A stretch of 46,362 bases of DNA from Bacillota bacterium (GTDB lineage Bacteria; Bacillota; Clostridia; Peptostreptococcales; Anaerovoracaceae): NCBI GenBank assembly GCA_017438285.1, contig JAFRVY010000082.1:1-46362 (forward strand). The letters run 5' to 3'. This document shows positions 33,226-41,157 of this stretch, in pieces. Numbering within the stretch: position 1 is the stretch's first letter; each line of letters starts with the position of its first letter. Position numbers and translations under genes: made by a program. Below the pieces are notes generated by a model. It had not been told where the DNA came from. It saw only the letters and a program-made list of their open reading frames with translations, and did not search any database.

Positions 33226-34713
33226 TCAGTTCGGCAGATATCTCGTCAGATTGTTGAATTTGTACAGTTTATTGTATCTCTTTACCTTGTTTCTCCGGTT
33301 GTCATTATACTGGCTTGTGGTCCTGTAAAAACCGGCATAAAACTGTTTTCCGTCGTGGAAGACGCACTGGAGTTCGTTGCCCGGCTTTTTGCCGTAAGGA
33401 ACTCTGATCTGTCCCACGAATCCGCCATTCATTTTATGGATGGTGACCATGCTGTACTTGTGTCTGCCCTTGAAGCTTCTTACATCGTATATGTAGTCGC
33501 CGACGCTCTCCATCCCCTGATTCAAAAGAAATCTCTTCTTGCCATGAAGCTTTACGTATTTTTTCGGATTCAGCCTGCTGTCGAAAATGATGACATTGCT
33601 GCTGTATCTGAGCCGCCCAACATAGCAGTTGTGCTTCTTGTTGTATGCGATTGCCGTGAAACCGACATAGTTTCGCCTCACCTTCGACGGCAGGTCTTTG
33701 ACCGAACTCGTCAGGTGGATGTCTTTGTGCGATTTGACCTTAAGCGTGTTTGGATTTACAAAAACCGCCCTCTCGCCTTTGACCTGACAGCATGTTGCGA
33801 CGAGAAGATTCTTCCTCGTGTTGTAGGTCAGACTGTTGGCATGATATACGGGAAGTGCTTTTGACACCCTCACGACCTTCGGCCCGCTCAAATCGACCTT
33901 TACGATCTTGCATTTCTCAACGTTTCTGTCGTATAAAGTCAGATAGGCATAACCGTTATTGGCGCACGCGCCCTGCAGGGTGTCGTATTTATATAATTTC
34001 TGCTTCGCCTCGACACGGAAGTTGAAGAAGGAGCCGCCTTTTTTGATCAGGCTCAGGGATGCTTTCTTTTGCCGCAAAACTTTCGCGTGAACGATGGACG
34101 AATACCCTATACTCACGCCGTCGCCCTTGGCCTTGATCTTGTAGTAGTAGGTCTTGCCCGCCGTGACCTTGTGGTCCTTGAACTGTGTTTTCGTCGTGGT
34201 TGCCACGCATTTGTACTTGCCCTTCCTGGCCGTCGCCCGGTAGACCTTGTAGGTGATTTCGACATACTGCGGGTCCTCGATTCTCTCGTCAGCCGAATCC
34301 GCGGCCTCCTCGTCGGACAGATCTGCGGCCTCCTCGCCGGCTATGTCCGCCGTCGGTGCGTCGGCCATGTCTGCAGCCGGCACATCAACTATGTCTGCAG
34401 CCGGCGCGTCGTTCACGGGCTCGGTCATGATGCCCGGCGCGTCGACCGGCTCTTCTATCGCTTCGTCTGTACCATCAAGCGGATCGGATGACGGTTCCGA
34501 CGGTTCCTCCGGCGCCTCGATCAAAACCTCGTCCCAGGAAACCGTAATGGTCTTGAAAACTTTGCTTACAGCCTTTGCACCTTCGACCTTCATGCCGCCC
34601 GCAAAGGCGACGGTGCTTAAAGCAACAAAAATTACCACAGAGAAAACCACTGCGGTAATTTGATTGATCATATATTTTCGTTTGTTGCTACGCTCTCGGG
34701 TGGGCCTTGTCAT
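33226..34713 (-). CDS. Exported protein with fibronectin-like module and C-terminal beta-rich domain
   Basis: Family not recognised. The 495-residue protein has a signal peptide with a basic n-region and likely cleavage after AFA near residue 38. It then has an acidic, Ala/Asp/Pro-rich low-complexity stretch (about 70-150) with repeats such as VPAADMADAPTADIAGEEAAD. A fibronectin type III-like module (about 150-215) with KVTAGKTYYYKIKAKG follows. The last ~250 residues have repeated beta strands that may form a propeller. I keep the ATG at 34713, overlapping xerD by 26 bases, because it supplies the positive charges a signal peptide needs; the ATG at 34671 would give almost none. Neither start has a good ribosome binding site. 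Confidence 0.75.
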   Translation of the reverse strand: MTRPTRERSNKRKYMINQITAVVFSVVIFVALSTVAFAGGMKVEGAKAVSKVFKTITVSWDEVLIEAPEEPSEPSSDPLDGTDEAIEEPVDAPGIMTEPVNDAPAADIVDVPAADMADAPTADIAGEEAADLSDEEAADSADERIEDPQYVEITYKVYRATARKGKYKCVATTTKTQFKDHKVTAGKTYYYKIKAKGDGVSIGYSSIVHAKVLRQKKASLSLIKKGGSFFNFRVEAKQKLYKYDTLQGACANNGYAYLTLYDRNVEKCKIVKVDLSGPKVVRVSKALPVYHANSLTYNTRKNLLVATCCQVKGERAVFVNPNTLKVKSHKDIHLTSSVKDLPSKVRRNYVGFTAIAYNKKHNCYVGRLRYSSNVIIFDSRLNPKKYVKLHGKKRFLLNQGMESVGDYIYDVRSFKGRHKYSMVTIHKMNGGFVGQIRVPYGKKPGNELQCVFHDGKQFYAGFYRTTSQYNDNRRNKVKRYNKLYKFNNLTRYLPN

Positions 34714-35569
34714 AGACGTCTTTGATCCTGTTCTTCGTTGCGGACAGATAAACCTGTGTTGCTGTAATATCTTCGTGTCCCATGAGTTCCTGGAGAGACT
34801 TCAGGTCTGCTCCGTTCTGCAGCATGTGTACCGCGAAGGAATTTCTGATGATGTTCGGCGTGAGTTTGTGCTCGATGCCGGCCTTTTCGCCGTACTCCTT
34901 GAGCATCTTCCAAAGGCCCTGCCTAGTGATCCTCTTGCCGTAATAGTTTACGAAGAGAGCCTTTTCGCCTTTGTTGTCCTTGATCAGTTTGTCTCTGACA
35001 TCGTAGACATAATCTTCGAGGGCCGCACGCGCCGGTCTTCCAAGCGGTACGATTCTGGCTCTGCTGCTCGTCTGCGCGCAGGTGATGAATCCCATTCTGA
35101 AATTCACGTCGTCGACGTTGGCATCGATCAGTTCGCTTACTTTGATGCCTGTCGCATAAAGCACTTCGAGGATGGCCTTGTCCCTGCGGCCTTTGAGTGT
35201 ATCATCCGGCGTGTCAAGCAGCTTGTCGATTTCCTCGATCGAAAGGAATTCCAGTTCCTTATGTTCGATCTTCGGGCTCTTGATACCTGCCGTCGGATTC
35301 TCCTTGACCAGTCCTGTCTTCATCAAATAGTTGAAGAAGGACCTGAGAGATGCCAGCTTTCTGTTTACCGTTGCAGCAGATTTTCCCATACCCTTGAGGT
35401 TGTGCAGATATGCGACGATATCGGTGCTGGATGTCTCCAGCACGTTATGGCTTCCGCGGGATTCCAAAAATGCAATCAAACCGAGAACATCTCTCTTGTA
35501 TGCCTCGAGAGTGTTCTTCGACATTCTTTTTTCTTTCTGAAGATATGCTACAAATTCTTCAATATACAT
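34688..35569 (-). CDS. XerD-like tyrosine recombinase with altered catalytic residues
   Basis: The 293-residue protein has the XerC/D plan: N-terminal SAM-like DNA-binding domain (1-~105) and catalytic domain. The nucleophile Tyr274 (TQVYLSA), His265 (LMGHEDI) and Arg242 are present. The first catalytic arginine (usual GLRxSEL) is Lys143 in GIKVSEL, and the histidine of HxxR is Asn239 (TPNIIRNSFA), with Asn243 where a second histidine is usual. Activity may be weak, altered or lost. It is of full length and has a good GGAGG site, so it is not simply decaying. A promoter lies at 35614-35642, and a hairpin CCGC-GCAAA-GCGG precedes the ribosome binding site. The exported protein gene follows and overlaps. 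Confidence 0.88.
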   Translation of the reverse strand: MYIEEFVAYLQKEKRMSKNTLEAYKRDVLGLIAFLESRGSHNVLETSSTDIVAYLHNLKGMGKSAATVNRKLASLRSFFNYLMKTGLVKENPTAGIKSPKIEHKELEFLSIEEIDKLLDTPDDTLKGRRDKAILEVLYATGIKVSELIDANVDDVNFRMGFITCAQTSSRARIVPLGRPARAALEDYVYDVRDKLIKDNKGEKALFVNYYGKRITRQGLWKMLKEYGEKAGIEHKLTPNIIRNSFAVHMLQNGADLKSLQELMGHEDITATQVYLSATKNRIKDVYDKAHPRA

Positions 35570-35613
35570 TGCATTCCTCCGCGGCCGCTTTGCGCGGTCC
35601 TTTTTATGGTTTC

Positions 35614-35642
35614 ATTATACAACCGGCAAATCGGGTTTACAA
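35614..35642 (-). promoter_or_regulatory. Predicted xerD promoter
   Basis: The -35 TTGTAA (35637-35642) and -10 TATAAT (35614-35619) are separated by 17 bases on the minus strand, just after the NUDIX gene. Confidence 0.65.
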
Positions 35643-35645
35643 TAA

Positions 35646-36185
35646 TCATATGTGAGCTTTTTGCTCTTTTGTCATCATGACGCCGGCCAAAGTCTTGGCG
35701 TCGGACAGTTTGCCCTGGGCCGCCATCTCGTAGACTTCATCGAATGGGATTTCGACGACTTCGACAGCTTCGTCTTCGTCAAGATTTTGCTCGCCGGCCT
35801 CGAGGTCCGTCATCAGATAGATGTGGACCACTTCCTCGGAGTAGGCCGTGCTCGGGTTGATCTGGCCGAGGCGCTTGATGGTCCCGGCCGTGTAGCCCGT
35901 CTCTTCCTTGAGTTCACGAATCGCTGCGCCGACCGGATCCATCTCGCCTTTGTCGATCTTGCCTGCCGGCAGTTCGAGAGACACTCTTCCCATGGCGTAG
36001 CGGAACTGCTTCACCATAACCATGTCGCCGCTGTCGGTGATCGCGACCATGGCGACGGCGCCATTGTGCTCGACGATCTCACGGTAGGCCTGTCCCTTGA
36101 GGGCCGTGACCGTATCGCGTCTGACGTTCAAAATCTTGCCTTCATATATTCGCTCACTGCTGATGAGTTTCTCTTCGAATATCAT
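35646..36185 (-). CDS. NUDIX hydrolase, ADP-ribose pyrophosphatase type
   Basis: A 179-residue protein with a complete Nudix box (GKIDKGEMDPVGAAIRELKEETGY, shown here by its parts: G, E, REL, EE, G at the right spacing, about residues 76-98). The N-terminal beta strands and the VAMVAITDSGDMVMVKQFRY segment resemble NudF-type ADP-ribose pyrophosphatases, which split ADP-ribose into AMP and ribose 5-phosphate. ATG directly follows the proC stop, with GGAGG in the last proC codons, so it is coupled to proC. Confidence 0.9.
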   Translation of the reverse strand: MIFEEKLISSERIYEGKILNVRRDTVTALKGQAYREIVEHNGAVAMVAITDSGDMVMVKQFRYAMGRVSLELPAGKIDKGEMDPVGAAIRELKEETGYTAGTIKRLGQINPSTAYSEEVVHIYLMTDLEAGEQNLDEDEAVEVVEIPFDEVYEMAAQGKLSDAKTLAGVMMTKEQKAHI

Positions 36186-37013
36186 TTATGCCTCCTCTTT
36201 CGCTTTCGTCATGGCGATGGATTTATCGACGGCCGCCTGGAAGCCTTCATAGACGTCCTCCATGAAACCGTTGTCAAAGAGTTTGTTGACCGCTTCGATG
36301 GTCGTGCCGCCAGGTGAGCAGACATTGATTCTGAGCTGCTCGATGCTTTCCTCGGATTCCAGAACCATCTTCGCCGCGCCCAGCACTGCCTGCGCCGCAA
36401 ACACGCGCGCCTTCTCTTCGTCCATTCCGTTGCTCGCCGCCGCCTTCACCAGCGCCTCGATGTACATGTAGGTGTACGCCGGACTGCTTCCGCTGACGCC
36501 GATGACGCAGTCGATCAGTTTTTCGTCGATCTCTTCGGCTTTGCCGATGGAGTCAAAGATCTCCTTGACCTGATGGAATTCATCATCGTCGACGAGCCTG
36601 TTTCTGCAGACCGCCGTCATGGCTTCGCCTACCATAGCCGGCGTGTTCGGCATGATTCTGATGATCTTTGAATCCGCTCCGACGAACTTGCTGATGTGGT
36701 CGATGCTGATGCCCGCCGCCATGGATACGAGGATCCGGTCTTTGTTCTCGCCAAAAACTTCGGCGATCTCACCCAGCACGCCGTCGATGACCTGCGGCTT
36801 GACTCCGATGATCACGATGTCCGACCGCTCGCAAAGGCTGCGGTTGCCTTCGACGATCTCGCATCTGCCGCCGGTTCTCTCCAGCGCCCACTCGTTGTGG
36901 TCTTCGTTCAGGTTGCAGACCAAAAGCTTGCAGCCCTCCGATGCCTTCGATGACGAGAATCCTTCGAGGATCGCTCCGCCCATGTTGCCTGTTCCTATGA
37001 ATCCGATTATCAT
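36186..37013 (-). CDS. proC: Pyrroline-5-carboxylate reductase
   Basis: Last enzyme of proline synthesis; it reduces pyrroline-5-carboxylate with NAD(P)H. It has an N-terminal Rossmann motif GFIGTGNMGGAILEGF, the substrate and dimer part GSSPAYTYMYIEAL, and CSPGGTTIEAV in the C-terminal helical domain; 275 residues is normal. AGGAGG precedes the ATG. The gene starts within the last four bases of the exonuclease gene (ATGA overlap) and is followed by the NUDIX gene, forming a three-gene unit. Confidence 0.96.
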   Translation of the reverse strand: MIIGFIGTGNMGGAILEGFSSSKASEGCKLLVCNLNEDHNEWALERTGGRCEIVEGNRSLCERSDIVIIGVKPQVIDGVLGEIAEVFGENKDRILVSMAAGISIDHISKFVGADSKIIRIMPNTPAMVGEAMTAVCRNRLVDDDEFHQVKEIFDSIGKAEEIDEKLIDCVIGVSGSSPAYTYMYIEALVKAAASNGMDEEKARVFAAQAVLGAAKMVLESEESIEQLRINVCSPGGTTIEAVNKLFDNGFMEDVYEGFQAAVDKSIAMTKAKEEA

Positions 37014-38035
37014 AACGCTTCCTCCTGAAACTTCTTAATAAACGCCTTCGTAAAATGATTGATCTCCATGTGTCTGAGACCTTCCCGGTCTTCGATGATC
37101 AGATAACCGCTCTCGCAGGTCGGATACTGCTCGAACTCCTCTCTGTCAAGCCCCAGCGCATCCAGATCAACCAAAGTCATGCCACTGTTTCTCATCACCG
37201 GCACTTCGAATTGAAAGGTTCCGTCAGCCGACGAGAACGTCGTGTACACCGGACAGCCGTGGAATTCGTATCCGATGTAGTCCATACAAAGACCTGCCCA
37301 TGCGCTCTGTTTTCCATTGATCTGCAGGCAGCCGCTCTGCAGCTTCGGTCTGCCCGTCTTCATGCCGCACGTCGGAAAGCCCATGCTCATCATGGCTCTG
37401 TGCATATCGCACTTGCTGATGATCTTCGTCAGCTTGGTCAGCTGCCGGACGTCATCGCTGTTGTGAAGCAGGATCTTCCGCTCCGCCTCGGGATCTCCAG
37501 TCTTTTCGTAATGGTTGAACAGCTCTACGCTCTCGGCACCGCTGATTTCATCGGTCCTGGTTTCCCAGAGGCCCATGTAGTTTTCGATGGTCTTTTGTCT
37601 GAGATTCGGCACGAGTTTCTTGATTGGAGAATGCCCCTGCACGACGAGGAACAGATCCAGATCATAGAGCCTCTCGAGAACCGCTTCATCTTCGGGATGC
37701 GAGTACCTGCCGTCGGCTATGGCCTTTGCGAGACGCTTCTTGAGAAACGGCGTGTCGAAGTTTCTGCCGTTGTAAGTCACGATCACGTCAAGCCTTTGCA
37801 GCTCGCAGATAAATTCGCGGAGCGCGTCTGCTTCCTCGGCCCTGCTCTCGGCCAGTACCTGATGCATCTCGCGGGTCTGGCAATTGTAGAGTCCGCCCAG
37901 GATAAACTTGTTTCTGTCCGGGCTGAGACCGGTGGTTTCGATGTCGAGAACGCCGACGTTCAGACCCCCGAAATAGAAATCCCAAATGGCGCTTTTGTAT
38001 ATTTCGATGTCATCTTTTTCGACGATATGTTTCAT
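37010..38035 (-). CDS. Predicted 3'-5' exonuclease, ribonuclease H-like (YprB type)
   Basis: About 341 residues with a DEDD exonuclease fold: motif I VGVLDIETTGLSP, motif II VIVTYNGRNFDTPFL, and the last motif in LLHNSDDVRQL (about residue 190). The rest (about 200-341) is a C-terminal domain of unknown role. It resembles the YprB-like family of predicted nucleases. The ATG at 38035 has no ribosome binding site but follows TATAAT by exactly six bases, so a leaderless mRNA is likely. An in-frame TTG upstream is rejected as it lies inside the promoter. It is the first gene of the unit with proC and NUDIX. Confidence 0.85.
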   Translation of the reverse strand: MKHIVEKDDIEIYKSAIWDFYFGGLNVGVLDIETTGLSPDRNKFILGGLYNCQTREMHQVLAESRAEEADALREFICELQRLDVIVTYNGRNFDTPFLKKRLAKAIADGRYSHPEDEAVLERLYDLDLFLVVQGHSPIKKLVPNLRQKTIENYMGLWETRTDEISGAESVELFNHYEKTGDPEAERKILLHNSDDVRQLTKLTKIISKCDMHRAMMSMGFPTCGMKTGRPKLQSGCLQINGKQSAWAGLCMDYIGYEFHGCPVYTTFSSADGTFQFEVPVMRNSGMTLVDLDALGLDREEFEQYPTCESGYLIIEDREGLRHMEINHFTKAFIKKFQEEAL

Positions 38036-38041
38036 GGAATT

Positions 38042-38047
38042 ATTATA
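38042..38047 (-). promoter_or_regulatory. -10 box of the exonuclease gene, leaderless geometry
   Basis: TATAAT on the minus strand, six bases before the ATG at 38035. The -35 region falls in the loop and arm of the hairpin at 38051-38082 and is poor (CCTTCG with a 17-base spacer). Confidence 0.55.
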
Positions 38048-38050
38048 ACA

Positions 38051-38082
38051 TAACAAAAGAGACCCGAAGGTCTCTTTTGTTA
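38051..38082 (-). terminator. Perfect 14-bp hairpin terminator
   Basis: Arms 38051-38064 and 38069-38082 (TAACAAAAGAGACC and complement) with a CGAA loop on the plus strand. Symmetric A and T tracts would let it work in both directions; it ends the rhodanese unit about 100 bases after its stop. Confidence 0.8.
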
Positions 38083-38112
38083 AAAGGGGTATTGGGATTA
38101 GAGATTAATGAG

Positions 38113-38131
38113 GTTATCAGGGGGATAACCA
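38113..38131. repeat. Inverted repeat between rhodanese gene and terminator
   Basis: GGTTATC and GATAACC flank five bases (AGGGG). It lies in the 3' region of the rhodanese mRNA; role unknown. Confidence 0.3.
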
Positions 38132-38181
38132 CACGTTTATTCTATTTGATATCGTTGAAAAATGCAAGTATTTTATTATTC

Positions 38182-38499
38182 CTAGCCCCTGCCGTTCTCT
38201 ACGCTGCCTGAATACCCTTTGACTCCACCGAGGCAAACTGCTCTGGTGTAGCCCTTTCTTCTGAGCCTCTTGAGAGCTCTTTCGGCTCTGGCGCCATTGA
38301 GACAATACAGGAATATCGGTGTGTCCTTATCGGCATACTCTTCGATCGATTTGAGTCTGTTCAAAGGCACATTGACGCTTCCCGGAATTCTTCCCATGGC
38401 AAATTCGTCCTTCGTTCTCACATCGACGAGGACCGCGCCCGGAGTGTTGTTATAAATCTGCAAGCCGTCATTAATATTGGGTTTTCTGAATCCAAACAT
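38182..38499 (-). CDS. Rhodanese-like domain protein
   Basis: Single rhodanese domain of 105 residues. Conserved parts are VLVDVRTKDEFAMGRIPGSVNVP and the active-site loop FLYCLNGARAERA, with the catalytic cysteine near residue 66. Such proteins carry sulfur as a persulfide; the substrate is not known. ATG follows AGGAGG by six bases. It has its own strong promoter (TGGACA-17-TATATT, 38538-38566), and its unit ends at the hairpin at 38051-38082. Confidence 0.9.
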   Translation of the reverse strand: MFGFRKPNINDGLQIYNNTPGAVLVDVRTKDEFAMGRIPGSVNVPLNRLKSIEEYADKDTPIFLYCLNGARAERALKRLRRKGYTRAVCLGGVKGYSGSVENGRG

Positions 38500-38537
38500 A
38501 TCGCTCCTCCTATTTCGCTAACACCTTTCTATGTTTA

Positions 38538-38566
38538 AATATACTTGTTATGCATCAAAATGTCCA
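38538..38566 (-). promoter_or_regulatory. Rhodanese gene promoter
   Basis: The -35 TGGACA (38561-38566) and -10 TATATT (38538-38543), each with five of six consensus bases, are 17 bases apart on the minus strand. Confidence 0.7.
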
Positions 38567-38612
38567 TCTTTTTTTGAAATTTCAATGGGTGCAGCGATTT
38601 CGCGTTTATTCA

Positions 38613-39284
38613 TCATGCGTGAGCGTTGTCCTGCAGTTTTTCTAGCAATGCGCGGGCAAAAGCCTTTGCGCGTGCGACCTTCTCTTCGTCCATGAAGTCG
38701 CGCGTGTAGCCTGCATTCCGCTCGACCAAAGTCCCGACGAACTCCAGCTGCGAGTGCTTGCAATAGCGTTTCAGCCCTTCTTCCAGCAGGTCCGCGCCCT
38801 GTTCAGGCGGATAGCCGCACGTCGTGATCAGCGCCACCTTCTTGCCGGCCCAAAGCGCCGGTCCACGTTTTCCTCCGTGGGTTCCGGACACATCGTCATA
38901 GTACTTGTTGAATGCGTACACGCACCGATCGAGCAAAGCCTTCATCGGCGGCGTGCAGTACCATGAATAGATCGGCGTTGCCAGCACGAGCATGTCGGCG
39001 CCGTTGATTTTATCGGCCAGGCTCTCGCCCCTGGTGCCGCTACCATCATTGGTACCGCCGGCGCAGGTCAGATCGTCTTCCTGCACGCAGAAGTAATCTT
39101 CCCAGTCTGTCTGGCAGCACCTGCAGGATAGGCAAGGCTTGATGTCGAGATCCGTAAGGTCGACGATCTCGCAGGAGAACGCTGTTGCTCCTGCCGCCGC
39201 AAATTCCTCCGCGACTTCCTTCACGATCGAATTCGTATTGCCGCTCTTACGCGGACTCGATGTCAGTATCAAAATCTTCTTCAT
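38613..39284 (-). CDS. Flavodoxin-like NADPH-dependent reductase / iron-sulfur flavoprotein type
   Basis: A 223-residue flavodoxin-fold protein. The FMN phosphate loop is at the start (TSSPRKSGNTNSI). A cysteine-rich stretch CLSCRCCQTDWEDYFC (about 54-70) resembles the site of iron-sulfur flavoproteins, and ATPIYSWYCTPPMKALLDR is the family's flavin-binding loop. It should bind FMN and transfer electrons or reduce quinone-like compounds. ATG at 39284 lacks a ribosome binding site and lies six bases after TATAAT, so the mRNA is likely leaderless. It sits after the ilvE terminator as a single gene. Confidence 0.88.
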   Translation of the reverse strand: MKKILILTSSPRKSGNTNSIVKEVAEEFAAAGATAFSCEIVDLTDLDIKPCLSCRCCQTDWEDYFCVQEDDLTCAGGTNDGSGTRGESLADKINGADMLVLATPIYSWYCTPPMKALLDRCVYAFNKYYDDVSGTHGGKRGPALWAGKKVALITTCGYPPEQGADLLEEGLKRYCKHSQLEFVGTLVERNAGYTRDFMDEEKVARAKAFARALLEKLQDNAHA

Positions 39285-39290
39285 ACATTG

Positions 39291-39296
39291 ATTATA
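39291..39296 (-). promoter_or_regulatory. -10 box of the flavoprotein gene, leaderless geometry
   Basis: TATAAT on the minus strand, six bases (CAATGT) before the ATG at 39284; -35 region weak (GGGAAA). Confidence 0.55.
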
Positions 39297-39341
39297 CTAT
39301 AAACCCGGCACTTTTTCCCTTTGAGTTTCCGGTCTGCAGGC

Positions 39342-39373
39342 AAAGAGAAGCCCGGCACCATGCGGTGCCGGGC
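39342..39373 (-). terminator. ilvE terminator
   Basis: Perfect ten-base arms GCCCGGCACC (39350-39359) and complement (39364-39373), four-base loop, then a U-rich tail on the minus strand. It lies about 50 bases after the ilvE stop. Confidence 0.85.
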
Positions 39374-39424
39374 GCATATTTCTAATGGATGTTCGCTGAG
39401 CGATGTGGTTCGCCGCGAAGCAGT

Positions 39425-40498
39425 TTATTCAACCGGTACGACCCAACCGAATTCGTCTTCGATCTGGCCGATCTGAGTCCCGTAGATGGTGTCGTACAGA
39501 AGCTGTGCGATAGGACCGATCTCGCCGTCGTTGACTTTCATGACTTTGTCCTTGTATCTCAGTTCGCCGACCGGTGAGATGATCGCAGCTGTTCCGGATG
39601 CGAACATTTCCTTGAACTCGCCTTTGTCGTAGGCTTCGCAGATCTCGTCGATGGACAGGAGTCTTTCGGAGACTTTGTAGCCCTTGGCCTTGAGGGCGTG
39701 GATACAGGAATCTCTGGTGATGCCAGGGAGGATCGTTCCTCTCAGCGGAGCTGTGATGACTTCGTCGCCAATAACGAAGAAGGCGTTGGATGTGCCGACT
39801 TCTTCGACGTATTTCTTTTCTTTGCCGTCCAGCCAGAGAATCTGCTCGTAACCCTTGTCGTGAGCGATCATCTGTGCCTTCAGTCCGCAGGCATAGTTTC
39901 CGCCGCACTTGGCTTCGCCGGTTCCGCCCTGTGCCGCTCTAACATAAGTGTCCTCAACATAGAGCTTCGTCGGTTCTAGACCGTTTGGATAGTAAGGACC
40001 GGATGGGCTGAGGATGATCACGAAGAGATACTGATAGGAATCTCTGATTCCCAGATACGGTTCCGTTGCAATGATGTAAGGTCTGATGTACAGGGACGTG
40101 TCCTTGACCTCAGGGATCCAATCCGCATCTACCTTGACGATTGCCTTGACCGCTTCCACGTACAATTCCTCGTCGATTGGAGGGATGCAAAGCCTGTCGT
40201 TCGTTCTGTTGGTTCTCTTGGCGTTCATGTCAGGTCTGAAGAGCTGGACCGCTCCTGTCTTGACATTCTTATATGCCTTGAGTCCTTCGAACATTTCCTG
40301 ACCATAATGCAGAACCAGCGCTGCCGGGTCCAGTGGAATCGGAGCGTACGGCACGATTCTTCCGTCATGCCACCCCTGGCCTTTGTCGTACTCCATGATA
40401 AACATATGGTCCGTAAAGTACTTTCCGAACGGAAGGTTATTTGGATCAGGTTTTACTTTAGGATTGGTTGTTCTCGTTACTGGAAATTCATATTTCAT
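39425..40498 (-). CDS. ilvE: Branched-chain amino acid aminotransferase
   Basis: PLP enzyme that makes valine, leucine and isoleucine from their keto acids. At 357 residues it belongs to the longer BCAT group (class II-like, as in eukaryotes and B. subtilis YbgE). The PLP lysine is in NYACGLKAQ (about residue 200), followed by EVGTSNAFFVI and GTILPGITRDS. ATG follows GAGGAG. It lies 128 bases after ilvN, in a gap with two 13-base direct repeats (40585-40597, 40609-40621) and a GTGTC-CCA-GACAC palindrome. It may have its own promoter. Confidence 0.96.
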   Translation of the reverse strand: MKYEFPVTRTTNPKVKPDPNNLPFGKYFTDHMFIMEYDKGQGWHDGRIVPYAPIPLDPAALVLHYGQEMFEGLKAYKNVKTGAVQLFRPDMNAKRTNRTNDRLCIPPIDEELYVEAVKAIVKVDADWIPEVKDTSLYIRPYIIATEPYLGIRDSYQYLFVIILSPSGPYYPNGLEPTKLYVEDTYVRAAQGGTGEAKCGGNYACGLKAQMIAHDKGYEQILWLDGKEKKYVEEVGTSNAFFVIGDEVITAPLRGTILPGITRDSCIHALKAKGYKVSERLLSIDEICEAYDKGEFKEMFASGTAAIISPVGELRYKDKVMKVNDGEIGPIAQLLYDTIYGTQIGQIEDEFGWVVPVE

Positions 40499-40584
40499 GA
40501 TCTATCTCCTCTTTCTTAAAATATTACACGTGTCTGGGACACTATCTTACTACGTTTTGGCTGCAGGTGCAAAGGCTCGCTGAA

Positions 40585-40621
40585 GCGATGTCCGCGCACG
40601 GTATCCATGCGATGTCCGCGC
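40585..40621. repeat. Two 13-base direct repeats upstream of ilvE
   Basis: GCGATGTCCGCGC occurs at 40585-40597 and at 40609-40621, 24 bases apart. A related TCGCTGA-GCGATGT string lies after ilvE near 39393-39407. These may be small dispersed repeats or binding sites. Confidence 0.5.
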
Positions 40622-40626
40622 CGCGT

Positions 40627-41145
40627 CTACCTGTCCTGCATGCTGATGCTCTCAATGGCCACCGGACCGCCGCGGACGACTTCGATGTTCTTGAATCTGT
40701 CGTGAATGACGTTCAGGATCGAGTCGTTCTTGATTTCCGTCCTGCAGGACTCGATCAGCACGCTGCCCTTATCCATATCCTTGACCTGGAACTTGAAGGC
40801 CTCCGCCATCTGGAAAATCTCCGTGCGCGTCTTGTCTGTAACACCGTTGATCTTGATGAACATGACTTCCTTCGTCCGGATGGACAGGTTCGTGAAGTCG
40901 ATGACCTTGATGACCTCGACGCTTCGGTTGAACTGCTTCTTGATCTGTTCGAAGGTGTTTTCATCGGCATCCAGACAGATGGTCATTCTGGAAACCGTAT
41001 GGTCTTCGGTCTCGCCTACGGTCAGGCTGTGAATGTTATAGGACTTGCCGCTGAGCAGGCCTGAGATTCTGGCCAGAACACCGGTTTTGTTTTCCACGTA
41101 GAGGGAAAGCCATCTTCGTTTCATTCCGTTGTTGTCGTTTTTCAT
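40627..41145 (-). CDS. ilvN: Acetolactate synthase small (regulatory) subunit, copy 1
   Basis: A 172-residue regulatory subunit: N-terminal ACT domain (about 10-85, SLYVENKTGVLARISGLLSGKSYNIHSLTVG) and C-terminal ALS-associated domain. It raises the activity of the large subunit and gives feedback inhibition by branched-chain amino acids. AAGGAGGGG, overlapping the ilvB stop region, lies before the ATG, so the pair is coupled. It differs clearly from the second copy at 44837-45352. Confidence 0.95.
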   Translation of the reverse strand: MKNDNNGMKRRWLSLYVENKTGVLARISGLLSGKSYNIHSLTVGETEDHTVSRMTICLDADENTFEQIKKQFNRSVEVIKVIDFTNLSIRTKEVMFIKINGVTDKTRTEIFQMAEAFKFQVKDMDKGSVLIESCRTEIKNDSILNVIHDRFKNIEVVRGGPVAIESISMQDR

Positions 41146-41157
41146 GCCATCCCCTCC

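Noticed and set aside
34688..35569. Integrase of a mobile element
   Set aside because: No attachment-site repeats, excisionase or cargo genes are seen around it; its length and context fit the chromosomal Xer family.
38548..38616. Possible 22-codon reading frame (MMNKREIAAPIEISKK...) overlapping the flavoprotein stop
   Set aside because: It has no good ribosome binding site, and it contains the -35 box of the rhodanese promoter. It may be chance.
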